A stretch of 15,607 nt of DNA from Acidobacteriota bacterium (GTDB taxonomy: Bacteria > Acidobacteriota > Aminicenantia > UBA2199): assembly GCA_021817755.1 (NCBI GenBank), contig JAKAGC010000017.1:1-15607 (forward strand), given 5' to 3'. Made by a program: the position numbers and the translations under genes. This document shows positions 6,726 through 14,052 of this stretch, piece by piece (position 1 is the first letter of the stretch; each line of letters starts with the position of its first letter). Below the pieces are notes generated by a model. The model did no database searches and had not been told where the DNA came from. It saw only the letters and a list, made by a program, of their open reading frames with translations.

Positions 6726-7682
6726 ATGAATAAGCAATTAATCATTGTACTTGGTATATGTATATTGGGCTTACTTCCTCTATTCTCCGGAGATAATCCC
6801 ATGAACACCTCAAAACTAACTAACAATGAAAAAAGCGATAAAGATATACTTCTGGAAACCGACCGACAGATTTCAACAATTGCCCGTGAACAGGGATTTT
6901 TAAAGGCCATCATTCCTTTCCTGGATGAGAACGCGATCATTTTTCCAACCAACGGATATCCCCTTTACGGAAAAGACTTTATTGTAAAGAGTAGTGAAAA
7001 AGTTGAATTTTTAGGTCGTGAAAGTATCCTCACATGGGCTCCTGTTGCTGCCGAAATATCTACTACATCCGATCTTGGTTATACATATGGAACTTTTGAA
7101 CATCAAACTACTAACACATCATCCACTCCCAAAACAGAAACCGCATATTACCTTTTTATCTGGAAAAAAAATAACACTCAGAAATGGAAAATAGTAGTCA
7201 GTCAGGGTTTACTTTTCATTTCCCAACTTGGTGACAAACCAGCACCAAATTTAATCGATAAATCCAAAATCGATTCTCTTAATAAAGAAATAGTGGAAAC
7301 AGAACTCGCTTTTTCAAATTATTCTGTAACTCACAATAGACCCCAAGCGTTTTATAATTACATCGCCCCTAATGGAGTCGCAATCGGGGGTAATACGCCT
7401 CGTACAAAAGAAACCTATGCGGAACTTATTGAAAAAGCCAAATTAAACCCGGACCCCAATGCCCCTAAGACTACCCTTGAATGGAAGCCCATTTACTCCT
7501 TTGTCTCCTCTTCGGGGGAGCTCGCATATGATTATGGACCATGGCGATTCACTCAAACGGATAAGTCCGGAAATTCCCAGGTATTTTATGGTTACTTCAT
7601 AACTGTCTGGCAAAAGCAAGCAGATAAAACCTGGAAATTTATCCGAGATTGTGGAAATGAATGTCCTAATCCTGTTTATTAG
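6726..7682 (+). CDS. Secreted protein with two tandem NTF2/DUF4440-like domains
   Basis: 318 residues starting at ATG 6726, eight bases after GGAGG (6713-6717). Residues 1-22 are a signal peptide (MNKQ, hydrophobic core ending LLPLFSG) without a lipobox. Two related halves follow: about 38-163, with a helix ILLETDRQISTIAREQG, FLDENAIIFPTNG, LGYTYGTFE and a final TQKWKIVVSQG; and about 186-310, with KEIVETELAFSNYS, YIAPNGVAIGG, LAYDYGPWRF and a final KTWKFIRDCGNE. This helix, acidic face and WK-strand pattern is that of SnoaL/DUF4440 cone-shaped domains, which may bind or convert small ligands, but many have no known activity. A duplication within one exported protein is likely. The function is unknown. 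Confidence 0.75.
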   Translation: MNKQLIIVLGICILGLLPLFSGDNPMNTSKLTNNEKSDKDILLETDRQISTIAREQGFLKAIIPFLDENAIIFPTNGYPLYGKDFIVKSSEKVEFLGRESILTWAPVAAEISTTSDLGYTYGTFEHQTTNTSSTPKTETAYYLFIWKKNNTQKWKIVVSQGLLFISQLGDKPAPNLIDKSKIDSLNKEIVETELAFSNYSVTHNRPQAFYNYIAPNGVAIGGNTPRTKETYAELIEKAKLNPDPNAPKTTLEWKPIYSFVSSSGELAYDYGPWRFTQTDKSGNSQVFYGYFITVWQKQADKTWKFIRDCGNECPNPVY

Positions 7683-7744
7683 TAGAATCCCAAGGGACTT
7701 TTTCGTAAAACCGCTCCCTGGCCCCCTGAAAATTTTTTCTTTGG

Positions 7745-8284
7745 ATGAATATAATGAATACTAAAATTTATTGTTATACATGTGGTACCCGTTTAATCCA
7801 ACAATATATTGAAGAAGAGAATAAGACTCGAAAATATTGCCCATCCTGTCGAAAACCTATCTATGAAAACCCAATTCCTTCAACAGCGGTTGTTGCTATC
7901 AATGATAAAAATGAACTTCTACTTGTATTGAGAAAGGTAGAACCCAAAGCCGGGCAATGGTGTTTACCCGGAGGCTATCTCGAAATGGAAGAAACTCCCG
8001 AAAATGGGAGTCTGCGTGAACTCAAAGAAGAAACAGGCCTTGAAGGTGAGGTCACTGGGTGGGCTGGAAATATCCTTGCAGAAAATATTTTCTATAAATC
8101 CGTAATCGTTATGGGATATATCGTATCAAATATAAGAGGAAAACTCACACCCAGTGACGATTGTATTGATGCTAAATTTTTTCCCATCGATCAAATCCCT
8201 CCTATTGCCTTCCGTAGCCATCGTGAAATCCTTTCCAATGCTTTAAAATTACGTAATTCAATGGATTCCAATATCTATAATTAA
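7745..8284 (+). CDS. Nudix hydrolase with N-terminal zinc ribbon
   Basis: 179 residues from ATG 7745; ATG 7754 is an equally possible start because neither has a clear ribosome site. Cys10/Cys13 and Cys32/Cys35 (CYTCG, CPSCR) form a NudC-like zinc ribbon, followed by the NPIPSTAVVAI strand. The Nudix box is complete, from Gly77 through Glu83 to RELKEETGL (91-99), providing the metal-binding glutamates for cleavage of a nucleoside diphosphate linked to another moiety. The protein is shorter than E. coli NudC and lacks its N-terminal domain, so it belongs to the small zinc-ribbon Nudix group. The substrate (NADH, ADP-ribose, oxidised nucleotide) is not decided by sequence. It lies three bases before nth, suggesting shared transcription with a repair enzyme. 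Confidence 0.85.
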   Translation: MNIMNTKIYCYTCGTRLIQQYIEEENKTRKYCPSCRKPIYENPIPSTAVVAINDKNELLLVLRKVEPKAGQWCLPGGYLEMEETPENGSLRELKEETGLEGEVTGWAGNILAENIFYKSVIVMGYIVSNIRGKLTPSDDCIDAKFFPIDQIPPIAFRSHREILSNALKLRNSMDSNIYN

Positions 8285-8287
8285 CTA

Positions 8288-9013
8288 ATGAAAAGACAAG
8301 AAGTAGATAAAACTGTAATTTTGGATCGAATAAGTCAAATGGTTAAACCTCTTAATCCGCCTGTGGATGCTTTTGAAAATAGTGCAAAACGTACCCCTTT
8401 CAAAACGCTCATTTCTGTACTTCTTAGTTCTCGCACCAAAGATCCTGTTACTCATAAAGCCTCGGATAATCTTTTTTCTATCGCCAGTACCCCCAATGAA
8501 ATGGTCCTTCTTGATGAAGATAGGATTGCCCAGGCTATCTTCCCCGTTGGATTTTATAGACAGAAAGCTAAAAATATTAAAACTATTGCCCGGATACTTA
8601 CTCAATCTTATAATAATAATATACCCTCAACTTTTGATGAACTCACAGCGCTCCCGGGAGTTGGGAGGAAAACCGCCAATCTCGTATTGTCTTTGGCATT
8701 CAATCAACCTTCTATTGCAGTTGATATTCATGTTTTTCGTATTTCTCAAAGACTGGGCTGGGCGAAAGGCAATAAACCCGAAGAGATCGAAGAACAACTA
8801 AAACAATCCTTTGCTCCTCAATTTTGGAACCGGATAAACCAGGTACTTGTTGGTTTCGGTCAAACTATTTGCAAACCCGTAAATCCATTGTGTAGCCATT
8901 GTGAAATTACTGAGCATTGCTTATACTTTAATAATTTAGAAAAATCCGCAAAGAATAACGTTTCTGGTTTCACGAAAAAGAAGATTATTAAAGGAACTAA
9001 TCAAAATGATTGA
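8288..9013 (+). CDS. nth: Endonuclease III, DNA glycosylase/AP lyase
   Basis: 241 residues. The helix-hairpin-helix LPGVGRKTANLVLSLAF (122-138) carries the catalytic Lys128, and VDIHVFRI holds the catalytic Asp146. The 4Fe-4S loop C-x6-C-x2-C-x5-C is exact (Cys195, 202, 205, 211). It removes oxidised pyrimidines from DNA and nicks the abasic site during base-excision repair. The conserved LLSAQTTD region reads LLSSRTKD (45-52), a variant found in some non-proteobacterial and archaeal homologues. About 25 basic residues follow the cluster. The gene starts three bases after the Nudix stop and its last eight bases overlap the ABC ATPase start (ATGATTGA), so coupled translation is likely although the functions differ. 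Confidence 0.95.
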   Translation: MKRQEVDKTVILDRISQMVKPLNPPVDAFENSAKRTPFKTLISVLLSSRTKDPVTHKASDNLFSIASTPNEMVLLDEDRIAQAIFPVGFYRQKAKNIKTIARILTQSYNNNIPSTFDELTALPGVGRKTANLVLSLAFNQPSIAVDIHVFRISQRLGWAKGNKPEEIEEQLKQSFAPQFWNRINQVLVGFGQTICKPVNPLCSHCEITEHCLYFNNLEKSAKNNVSGFTKKKIIKGTNQND

Positions 9014-9761
9014 AATCCGAGATTTATGTTATACCCGGGATAAACGTTATATACTTAAGAATATTGATTTAAAAATACAACCCGGGGATTCATGGATGAT
9101 TATTGGTCCCAATGGAGCGGGAAAAACGACCCTCCTCAGAATCATGTGTGGATTATTAAAAGATTACAGCGGATCTGTTCGTATTGATGGCAAAGAAGCA
9201 CGAAACACTACACCGAAAGAAATTGCACAATCGCTCTCTTATCAACCACAATTCGATGAATTCTCTCTTCCCTTAAAGGTTTTGGATATCTTAATGGCAG
9301 GTCGTTATCCCTATAAATCTTTTTTTAAAGACTATTCCGAAAAAGATATCCAGGCAGTCGATCAAATCATCCGGATGATGAATCTGGAACCCCTCGTAAA
9401 CCGTGATATAAATACGCTTAGTGGTGGAGAGCGTAAAAAGGTCACCCTTGCTTCCGCTTTTATTCAGGATGTCCCCTTAATACTCTTCGATGAACCCTTT
9501 ACTTTTCTTGATCCCGCAGTTATTTCGGGTTTAAAAAATATCATGAATAGTATGAATCGCATTGGGAAAACCCTTGTTGTGGTTTCTCATGATTTTGAAA
9601 TTCTGTTTCCTGCCTCAACCCATATACTTGCTTTAAAAAATGGACAAGTCGTTTATAATGGTCCTCGCAATTTTGACAAAGAAATGCTCCGGCAAACATA
9701 CGGAACACATTTTGAACGGATTTTTCATAATGGAAAAGAGATTATTTTTATCGATGAATAA
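9006..9761 (+). CDS. ABC transporter ATPase of the FecE/BtuD type (iron-siderophore or cobalamin family)
   Basis: 251 residues with all nucleotide-binding elements in order: Walker A GPNGAGKTT (34-42), Q-loop Gln80, signature LSGGERKKV (138-146), Walker B VPLILFDEP (156-164) with catalytic Glu163, and switch His195 in VVVSHD. The LMAGRYPYKSFF segment after the Q-loop is typical of the FecE/FhuC/BtuD subfamily of metal-chelate and vitamin importers. It overlaps nth by eight bases and the permease by eight bases (ATG 9754 inside GATGAATAA), so it forms a unit with the permease. No substrate-binding protein gene is in the window, so the ligand cannot be named. Confidence 0.92.
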   Translation: MIEIRDLCYTRDKRYILKNIDLKIQPGDSWMIIGPNGAGKTTLLRIMCGLLKDYSGSVRIDGKEARNTTPKEIAQSLSYQPQFDEFSLPLKVLDILMAGRYPYKSFFKDYSEKDIQAVDQIIRMMNLEPLVNRDINTLSGGERKKVTLASAFIQDVPLILFDEPFTFLDPAVISGLKNIMNSMNRIGKTLVVVSHDFEILFPASTHILALKNGQVVYNGPRNFDKEMLRQTYGTHFERIFHNGKEIIFIDE

Positions 9762-10737
9762 AAAATATACACTTTTAATCATAGTAGGAATAGTTATACT
9801 TATCGTAGTTCCCTTTATTGGGAATATAAGAATTAATTTAAATTCATTATTCCGGCATACTTCAGACCCTCATAATTTCATTTTTTGGCAGTTAAGGCTT
9901 CCACGCACATTGCTTGCATTTATTGTCGGTTCTACTCTCGCCGTGGCTGGGTTGATCTTCCAGAACTTATTTAAAAATAGCCTTGCTACCCCTTATACTC
10001 TTGGTGTCTCATCCGGAGCTGCTGCCGGTACTGTTCTTGCAATTAAATTAAATCTTGCGTTACCCTTTCTCGGGCTTGGAGGGACATATGTTTACGGATT
10101 TATTGGGGCCCTTGCCACTATTGCTGTTATACTCGCCATTACGCGGATCGTGAAAAGTTCCTCCATTTACACCCTCCTTATGTCCGGTGTTGCTCTTAAT
10201 TTCTTTTTCTCATCCTTAATCCTTCTTGTTCAATACCTTCTTGATTTTACAGAAACCGTATCCGTTCTTCGCTGGTTAATGGGAGGCTTAACCGTTACAG
10301 GTTATTCCGAAATACTTTTTCTTGTTCCACTTTATATTTTTTTTATTGTTACAACCTTTTTATTAAGACATGAACTGATGCTTATTTCCGGTGGTGATCA
10401 ATTCGCCCAGTCAAAGGGCATCGATGTTAAAAAACTGCGAAACGGTTTATTTATTCTTGTCAGTCTTATAGTCGGTATCGTTGTATCCATTACCGGTCCT
10501 ATTGCTTTTATCGGAATGATTGTTCCGCATATTTCACGACTCGTATTCAAAGAAGATTTCAAAGCTGTTACATTTATGACCGTATTAATGGGTGGGCTTC
10601 TTCTTGTCTTAACTGATTTCCTTTCTCGAGTTCTCATTCCTCCCGTTGAAATCCCTGTAGGGATCATTACTTCTTTTATGGGGGCTCCTTTTTTCCTTTT
10701 TATCCTCATATCGAAATTAAAGGAGAATCATGCATGA
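9754..10737 (+). CDS. FecCD/BtuC-type ABC transporter permease
   Basis: The start is set at ATG 9754, giving 327 residues, the usual FecCD length. A longer open frame reaches back to 9640 but would encode a non-hydrophobic tail out of frame with the ATPase it overlaps. The protein is highly hydrophobic with the family hallmarks RLPRTLLAFIVGSTLAVAG, IFQNLFKNSLATPYTLGVSS and GAAAGTVLAI near the N-terminus, and GPIAFIGMIVPHISRL in the C-terminal half, the loop that contacts the ATPase. About nine to ten TM helices are expected, working as a homodimer. It pairs with the preceding ATPase for uptake of an iron chelate, haem or cobalamin-type ligand across the inner membrane. Its stop overlaps the next gene's start by four bases. 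Confidence 0.92.
   Translation: MNKKYTLLIIVGIVILIVVPFIGNIRINLNSLFRHTSDPHNFIFWQLRLPRTLLAFIVGSTLAVAGLIFQNLFKNSLATPYTLGVSSGAAAGTVLAIKLNLALPFLGLGGTYVYGFIGALATIAVILAITRIVKSSSIYTLLMSGVALNFFFSSLILLVQYLLDFTETVSVLRWLMGGLTVTGYSEILFLVPLYIFFIVTTFLLRHELMLISGGDQFAQSKGIDVKKLRNGLFILVSLIVGIVVSITGPIAFIGMIVPHISRLVFKEDFKAVTFMTVLMGGLLLVLTDFLSRVLIPPVEIPVGIITSFMGAPFFLFILISKLKENHA
10719..10725 (+). promoter_or_regulatory. Ribosome binding site for the two-TM protein
   Basis: AAAGGAG at 10719-10725 stands eight bases before ATG 10734. A second ATG at 10730 is in another frame and too close. The site is inside the permease coding region, so the downstream gene has its own initiation signal despite the four-base overlap. 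Confidence 0.65.
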
Positions 10738-11660
10738 AAACACCCGATCAATCACTATATAACCATCTTGTACATATTGTCCAAAATAAAGAAATCCCAG
10801 GACTTTTTGATGTTGAATTGAACCGTATTAATCGTTTAAAGAATTTCCATTCTTTTGAGTTCCATTTTGTACTTTATCCCTTTAGCCGTAATATAGATGC
10901 CGATCATTTTATATTTAATCCTTTTGAAGAATATGTGAAAGATATCCAGCTTAACCAGAAATCTGCCTATGGTCCTATTAAAACCGGGTTTGATAAATTT
11001 TTCGGAGTATTACTCGGTTTTCTATTGTTTGTTATTTTTTATATTTTTAATCCTTCCGATCTTTTTTCTGTTCAATCCATTGTATCAGTAATAGGCGCTT
11101 ATGCAATCGGAAAGGAAATATGGGATGATATTGAAGATGCTATGATCCGGATGTCTGAAACCTGGAAGATACGATACATGTCATTGTATTACCGTTTCAG
11201 ACTTGAAAGTAATTCCACACAATCTCAATACACTCAATTTGCAAAGAAACGCAGATATGGGAAATCTGCTGTACTCCCAGAAAAAATGGATTTCATTCAA
11301 CTCAGTAATTCTCAAACTCTAAGATTATATTTCCTTGTAAAGAACTTACTAGGAATCGATGATACATCTGCTCATGTACTCTCCTTCCGGCTCGATTCCC
11401 AAGTACTTGATGATTTTTTACAGGAAGGATATGGCGTTGGAATAAAGCTTTCATTTAACAAGCGATTTTTTAAGTTTAACAGTTGTTTTGAATTGTTTCA
11501 ATCCTTCGTCGATGAATCTGTTGGGTGCCTTGATAAAAAAGGCCAGTGGAAAAAAGATAATCTTTTTTACAGACGAACTTTTAGTTTTGGACGCATTAAA
11601 TATTTTGCAAAACAAGGCTTTCTTAAAACCCAAAGTCTCCTCTCAGTGGATGTAAATTAA
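10734..11660 (+). CDS. Unrecognised protein with two central TM helices
   Basis: 308 residues that I cannot assign to a family. The first 85 residues look soluble, with a FHSFEFHFVLYPFSRNID stretch. Two hydrophobic helices lie close together at about 89-106 (FFGVLLGFLLFVIFYIF) and 111-126 (FSVQSIVSVIGAYAIG), forming a hairpin, followed by acidic KEIWDDIEDAM, aromatic MSLYYRFRLES and a mixed alpha/beta, aromatic-rich C-terminal region with no signature motif. Both termini are probably cytoplasmic. Its start overlaps the permease stop (ATGA), so it is expressed with the FecE/FecCD pair and could be an accessory factor, but that is inferred only from position. There is no lipobox and no substrate-binding-protein fold. 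Confidence 0.7.
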   Translation: MKTPDQSLYNHLVHIVQNKEIPGLFDVELNRINRLKNFHSFEFHFVLYPFSRNIDADHFIFNPFEEYVKDIQLNQKSAYGPIKTGFDKFFGVLLGFLLFVIFYIFNPSDLFSVQSIVSVIGAYAIGKEIWDDIEDAMIRMSETWKIRYMSLYYRFRLESNSTQSQYTQFAKKRRYGKSAVLPEKMDFIQLSNSQTLRLYFLVKNLLGIDDTSAHVLSFRLDSQVLDDFLQEGYGVGIKLSFNKRFFKFNSCFELFQSFVDESVGCLDKKGQWKKDNLFYRRTFSFGRIKYFAKQGFLKTQSLLSVDVN

Positions 11661-11747
11661 CTTCATTTCCAGAAATTACATTGAGAATTACCGATTTTGA
11701 CCCTGAACGCTTGAAATTATTGCGGTATTGTGATAAATTAAGTCTTA

Positions 11748-12482
11748 ATGAAAAATGAGATAAAAATTAAACTGAAACACTATGCGTTTATACTCCTGGT
11801 AGTGGTGGTTTATTTCCTTGCTTTTTTCTATTCTGTATTTTTTACAATGGAAACGCTAATTAAAGGTGAAGAGTTGAATGCACCTGATTTTGTCGGGAAA
11901 AGCTTTACCGAATCTCAAAAAATTGCAGAAGAGAAAAATGTCCATCTGAAAAAAATCATCGGTACTTATGATCGCCAGAGCAAGCCAAATGTAGTAATAA
12001 ACCAGGTCCCCAGCCCCGGAGTCCGTATTAAAGAAAATTCCATCATTAAAGTATTCGTCCCTTCAAATGTTATTGAAGTCATCGTGCCTAACGTTGTCGG
12101 ACTTCATCTGAATGAAAGTGAACGTGTCCTCAGAGAAAGCGATTTGATTAAACGGTATATATCATATGTTGATTCCGGCGATATTCCTGTGGATGTTATT
12201 GTTGGACAATCATTTCCTTTCGGTTCCCGGATGCCCAGAGGTTCCGAAATGGATTTACTGGTTTCTCGAGGGCCAAAGGAGATTACTTATATGATGCCCG
12301 ATTTCATCGGAAAAAAGGGAACCGATGTTGTTACTACTCTTGAACAACTCGGTTTGAAAGTAACTCCTCCAACACGTGTATCTTACCCCGGAGTCGAACC
12401 TGGTACTGTCATTAAACAATATCCTCTTTCCGGGTTTCCTATTAATACGAAAGCAAGGATAACCATAGAGGTTAGCCGATGA
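11748..12482 (+). CDS. Membrane-anchored protein with three PASTA domains
   Basis: 244 residues: a short basic N-terminus, one TM helix at about 12-33 (YAFILLVVVVYFLAFFYSVF) and three consecutive PASTA repeats at about 44-105, 110-175 and 178-244. Each begins with a V-P-x-(F/V)-x-G-like turn (APDFVGKSF, VPNVVGLHL, MPDFIGKKG) and ends with P-G/R-(S)-x-(I/M)-x-(V/L) strands. PASTA domains bind peptidoglycan fragments or cell-division partners. No kinase domain is attached, unlike PknB/PrkC. Such free-standing PASTA membrane proteins sit beside rpe in some diderm phyla. Its stop overlaps the rpe start by four bases (ATGA). An 87-bp gap precedes it, so it may begin a transcript, but no promoter is convincing there. 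Confidence 0.88.
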   Translation: MKNEIKIKLKHYAFILLVVVVYFLAFFYSVFFTMETLIKGEELNAPDFVGKSFTESQKIAEEKNVHLKKIIGTYDRQSKPNVVINQVPSPGVRIKENSIIKVFVPSNVIEVIVPNVVGLHLNESERVLRESDLIKRYISYVDSGDIPVDVIVGQSFPFGSRMPRGSEMDLLVSRGPKEITYMMPDFIGKKGTDVVTTLEQLGLKVTPPTRVSYPGVEPGTVIKQYPLSGFPINTKARITIEVSR

Positions 12483-13174
12483 GCCTGACTCACAATTCAA
12501 CTTCTATTAATCCCATTTTTCCATCTATCCTTTCTACCAACTACTTCAATCTTGAATCCAAACTTAATACGTTTCAAGAAAATAATATTGAATTTATCCA
12601 CCTCGATATTATGGATGGACATTTTGTCGATAATCTTTCTTTTGGTCCATCTGCCGCTTCTTCCATTAAATCACAATTTCCATTTAAAATTGATTCTCAT
12701 CTCATGGTAAATAATCCCGCTAAAATGATTCCCAAATTCATCAAAGCTGGTTCTGATTGGATTTCTTTTCATCTTGAAGTTGTAGAAAATTCTGATGTAC
12801 TCCCCATAATACAAATGATAAAAACATCCGGTTGCAGTGTCGGTATTGCTTTGAATCCGGATAAAGAGATCGAAACAGTTTTTCCTTTTCTCGACCGGAT
12901 CGATTTTGTTCTTTTGATGAGTGTATTTCCCGGGTTTGGCGGACAATCCTTTATTCCTTCTACATTGGAGCGGATTGCCAGGTTAAAGAAACAAATTACT
13001 CAAACTCAAAATAATGTCTTAATTCAAGTCGATGGCGGTATTAATGATTCTAATATTCACGATATCAAAAATGCCGGAGCCGATTTGTTTGTTATTGGGA
13101 CTTTTTTGTTTAATTCCGAACATATTAAAGAAACTCTTTTTTCAATTCATAATAAATTAATCCCTGGAGTGTAG
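12479..13174 (+). CDS. rpe: Ribulose-phosphate 3-epimerase
   Basis: 231 residues, full length for the family. All core motifs of the TIM barrel are present: PSILS (Ser17), HLDIMDGHFVDNLSFG with metal ligand His41 and catalytic Asp43, DSHLMV with His74, FHLE, GIALNP, MSVFPGFGGQSF, and IQVDGGI with catalytic Asp185, then GADLFVIGT for phosphate binding. It interconverts ribulose 5-phosphate and xylulose 5-phosphate in the pentose phosphate pathway. The loop residue before PGFGGQ is Phe where Asn or Glu is more usual; this position varies and is not catalytic. GAGGTT precedes the start, and the gene is coupled to its neighbours by overlaps of four bases upstream and one base downstream. Confidence 0.96.
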   Translation: MSLTHNSTSINPIFPSILSTNYFNLESKLNTFQENNIEFIHLDIMDGHFVDNLSFGPSAASSIKSQFPFKIDSHLMVNNPAKMIPKFIKAGSDWISFHLEVVENSDVLPIIQMIKTSGCSVGIALNPDKEIETVFPFLDRIDFVLLMSVFPGFGGQSFIPSTLERIARLKKQITQTQNNVLIQVDGGINDSNIHDIKNAGADLFVIGTFLFNSEHIKETLFSIHNKLIPGV

Positions 13175-14052
13175 TGAAAAACATGAGAAAAAAAATTACC
13201 TTTCCTTTCATTTCAATGGTCTTATTGATTTGCTTTTCAATGACCATGTTTACCGGTTGCGGTGGAAAGAAAAAATCAACCCTCGAGCCATCGGAAATCG
13301 GTACTGATAAAGAATTGTTTGATAAAGCCAACAGTAAAGTCAAACGTGACCCTGAAAAAGCCCGTATGTTATACAAGGAAATAATGCATCTTTACCCCGA
13401 TAGTATTTATTCACGTCGTGCTAAAATTGGAATAGCCGATTCATATTATAAAGAAGGAGATTCATCTTCTCTTATTATTGCAGCCAATGAATATGAAGAA
13501 TATGTCAACTTGTATCCAAATTCACCGGATTCAATTTATGCTAAATTCCAGGTATCTCAGTGTTATTTCCGACAGATGAAGAAACCCGGAAGGGATCAAA
13601 CCAATACTCATCTTGCAATAAAAGCACTTGAGAGTATGATCCAGCTTTATCCCGATACCAAAGAGGCAGAAACGGCAAGAAAAAACCTTGAAAAAGCAAG
13701 ATTAAATCTTGCTTTCCATTATTTTGAGATTGGAAAATCCAATTATATTATTAGAGCAGCAAAAGGTGCCATTAATCGTTTCAAGCAGGTAATGGACGAA
13801 TACCCCGAATACCCGGATAAAGCTAAACTTTTCTACTATACCGGGATGAGTTATTTCAGGTTGGGGGAATTTGAAAATGCCATTTCCTTTTTTCAGAAGA
13901 TAATCAATACCTATCCTCAAACTAAGTACGGCAAAAAAGCTCAGAAAATGCTCCCTAAAGTAGCGGAATATCAAAAGAAATATCCTCAAAAACCCCAACC
14001 ACCTGAACCGAAAACCGAAGAAAAAGAAGAAGGTGACAACGAAGGTCAATAA
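13174..14052 (+). CDS. bamD: BamD-like outer-membrane assembly lipoprotein
   Basis: 292 residues from GTG 13174, which overlaps the rpe stop and follows GGAG by four bases; ATG 13183, three codons on, is an alternative. A lipoprotein signal ends in MFTGC with Cys29. Tetratricopeptide-like repeats cover about 45-265, with the recurring LYP-D/N-S pattern (MHLYPDS, VNLYPNS, IQLYPDT, DEYPEYP, NTYPQT). The KPGRDQTNTHLAIKALE segment and FHYFEIGKSNY are characteristic of BamD/YfiO, which supports BamA in inserting beta-barrels into the outer membrane. The C-terminus is a Pro/Lys/Glu-rich tail (271-292). Other TPR lipoproteins such as CpoB/YbgF are less likely given the RDQT motif. The last 20 bases overlap uvrC. 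Confidence 0.85.
   Translation: MKNMRKKITFPFISMVLLICFSMTMFTGCGGKKKSTLEPSEIGTDKELFDKANSKVKRDPEKARMLYKEIMHLYPDSIYSRRAKIGIADSYYKEGDSSSLIIAANEYEEYVNLYPNSPDSIYAKFQVSQCYFRQMKKPGRDQTNTHLAIKALESMIQLYPDTKEAETARKNLEKARLNLAFHYFEIGKSNYIIRAAKGAINRFKQVMDEYPEYPDKAKLFYYTGMSYFRLGEFENAISFFQKIINTYPQTKYGKKAQKMLPKVAEYQKKYPQKPQPPEPKTEEKEEGDNEGQ

Noticed and set aside
7683..7744. Possible terminator between the secreted protein and the Nudix gene
   Set aside because: AGGGA and TCCCT could pair weakly across a long loop, but the T-run follows only about ten bases later and CCCAAGGG has too small a loop; no convincing intrinsic terminator.
9640..9753. Longer start for the FecCD permease
   Set aside because: The extra residues are not hydrophobic, overlap the ATPase out of frame and give a length beyond the family norm; ATG 9754 fits the family start.
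11681..11758. A 25-codon TTG-initiated frame (reads LRITDFDPERLKLLRYC and on) overlapping the PASTA start
   Set aside because: It has a protein-like composition, but no ribosome site and only a TTG start, and the frame is open upstream without a start codon; too weak to call a leader peptide.
12929..12931. Phe instead of Asn before PGFGGQ in the epimerase
   Set aside because: That position varies in functional epimerases and all catalytic and metal residues are present, so it is not evidence of altered function.
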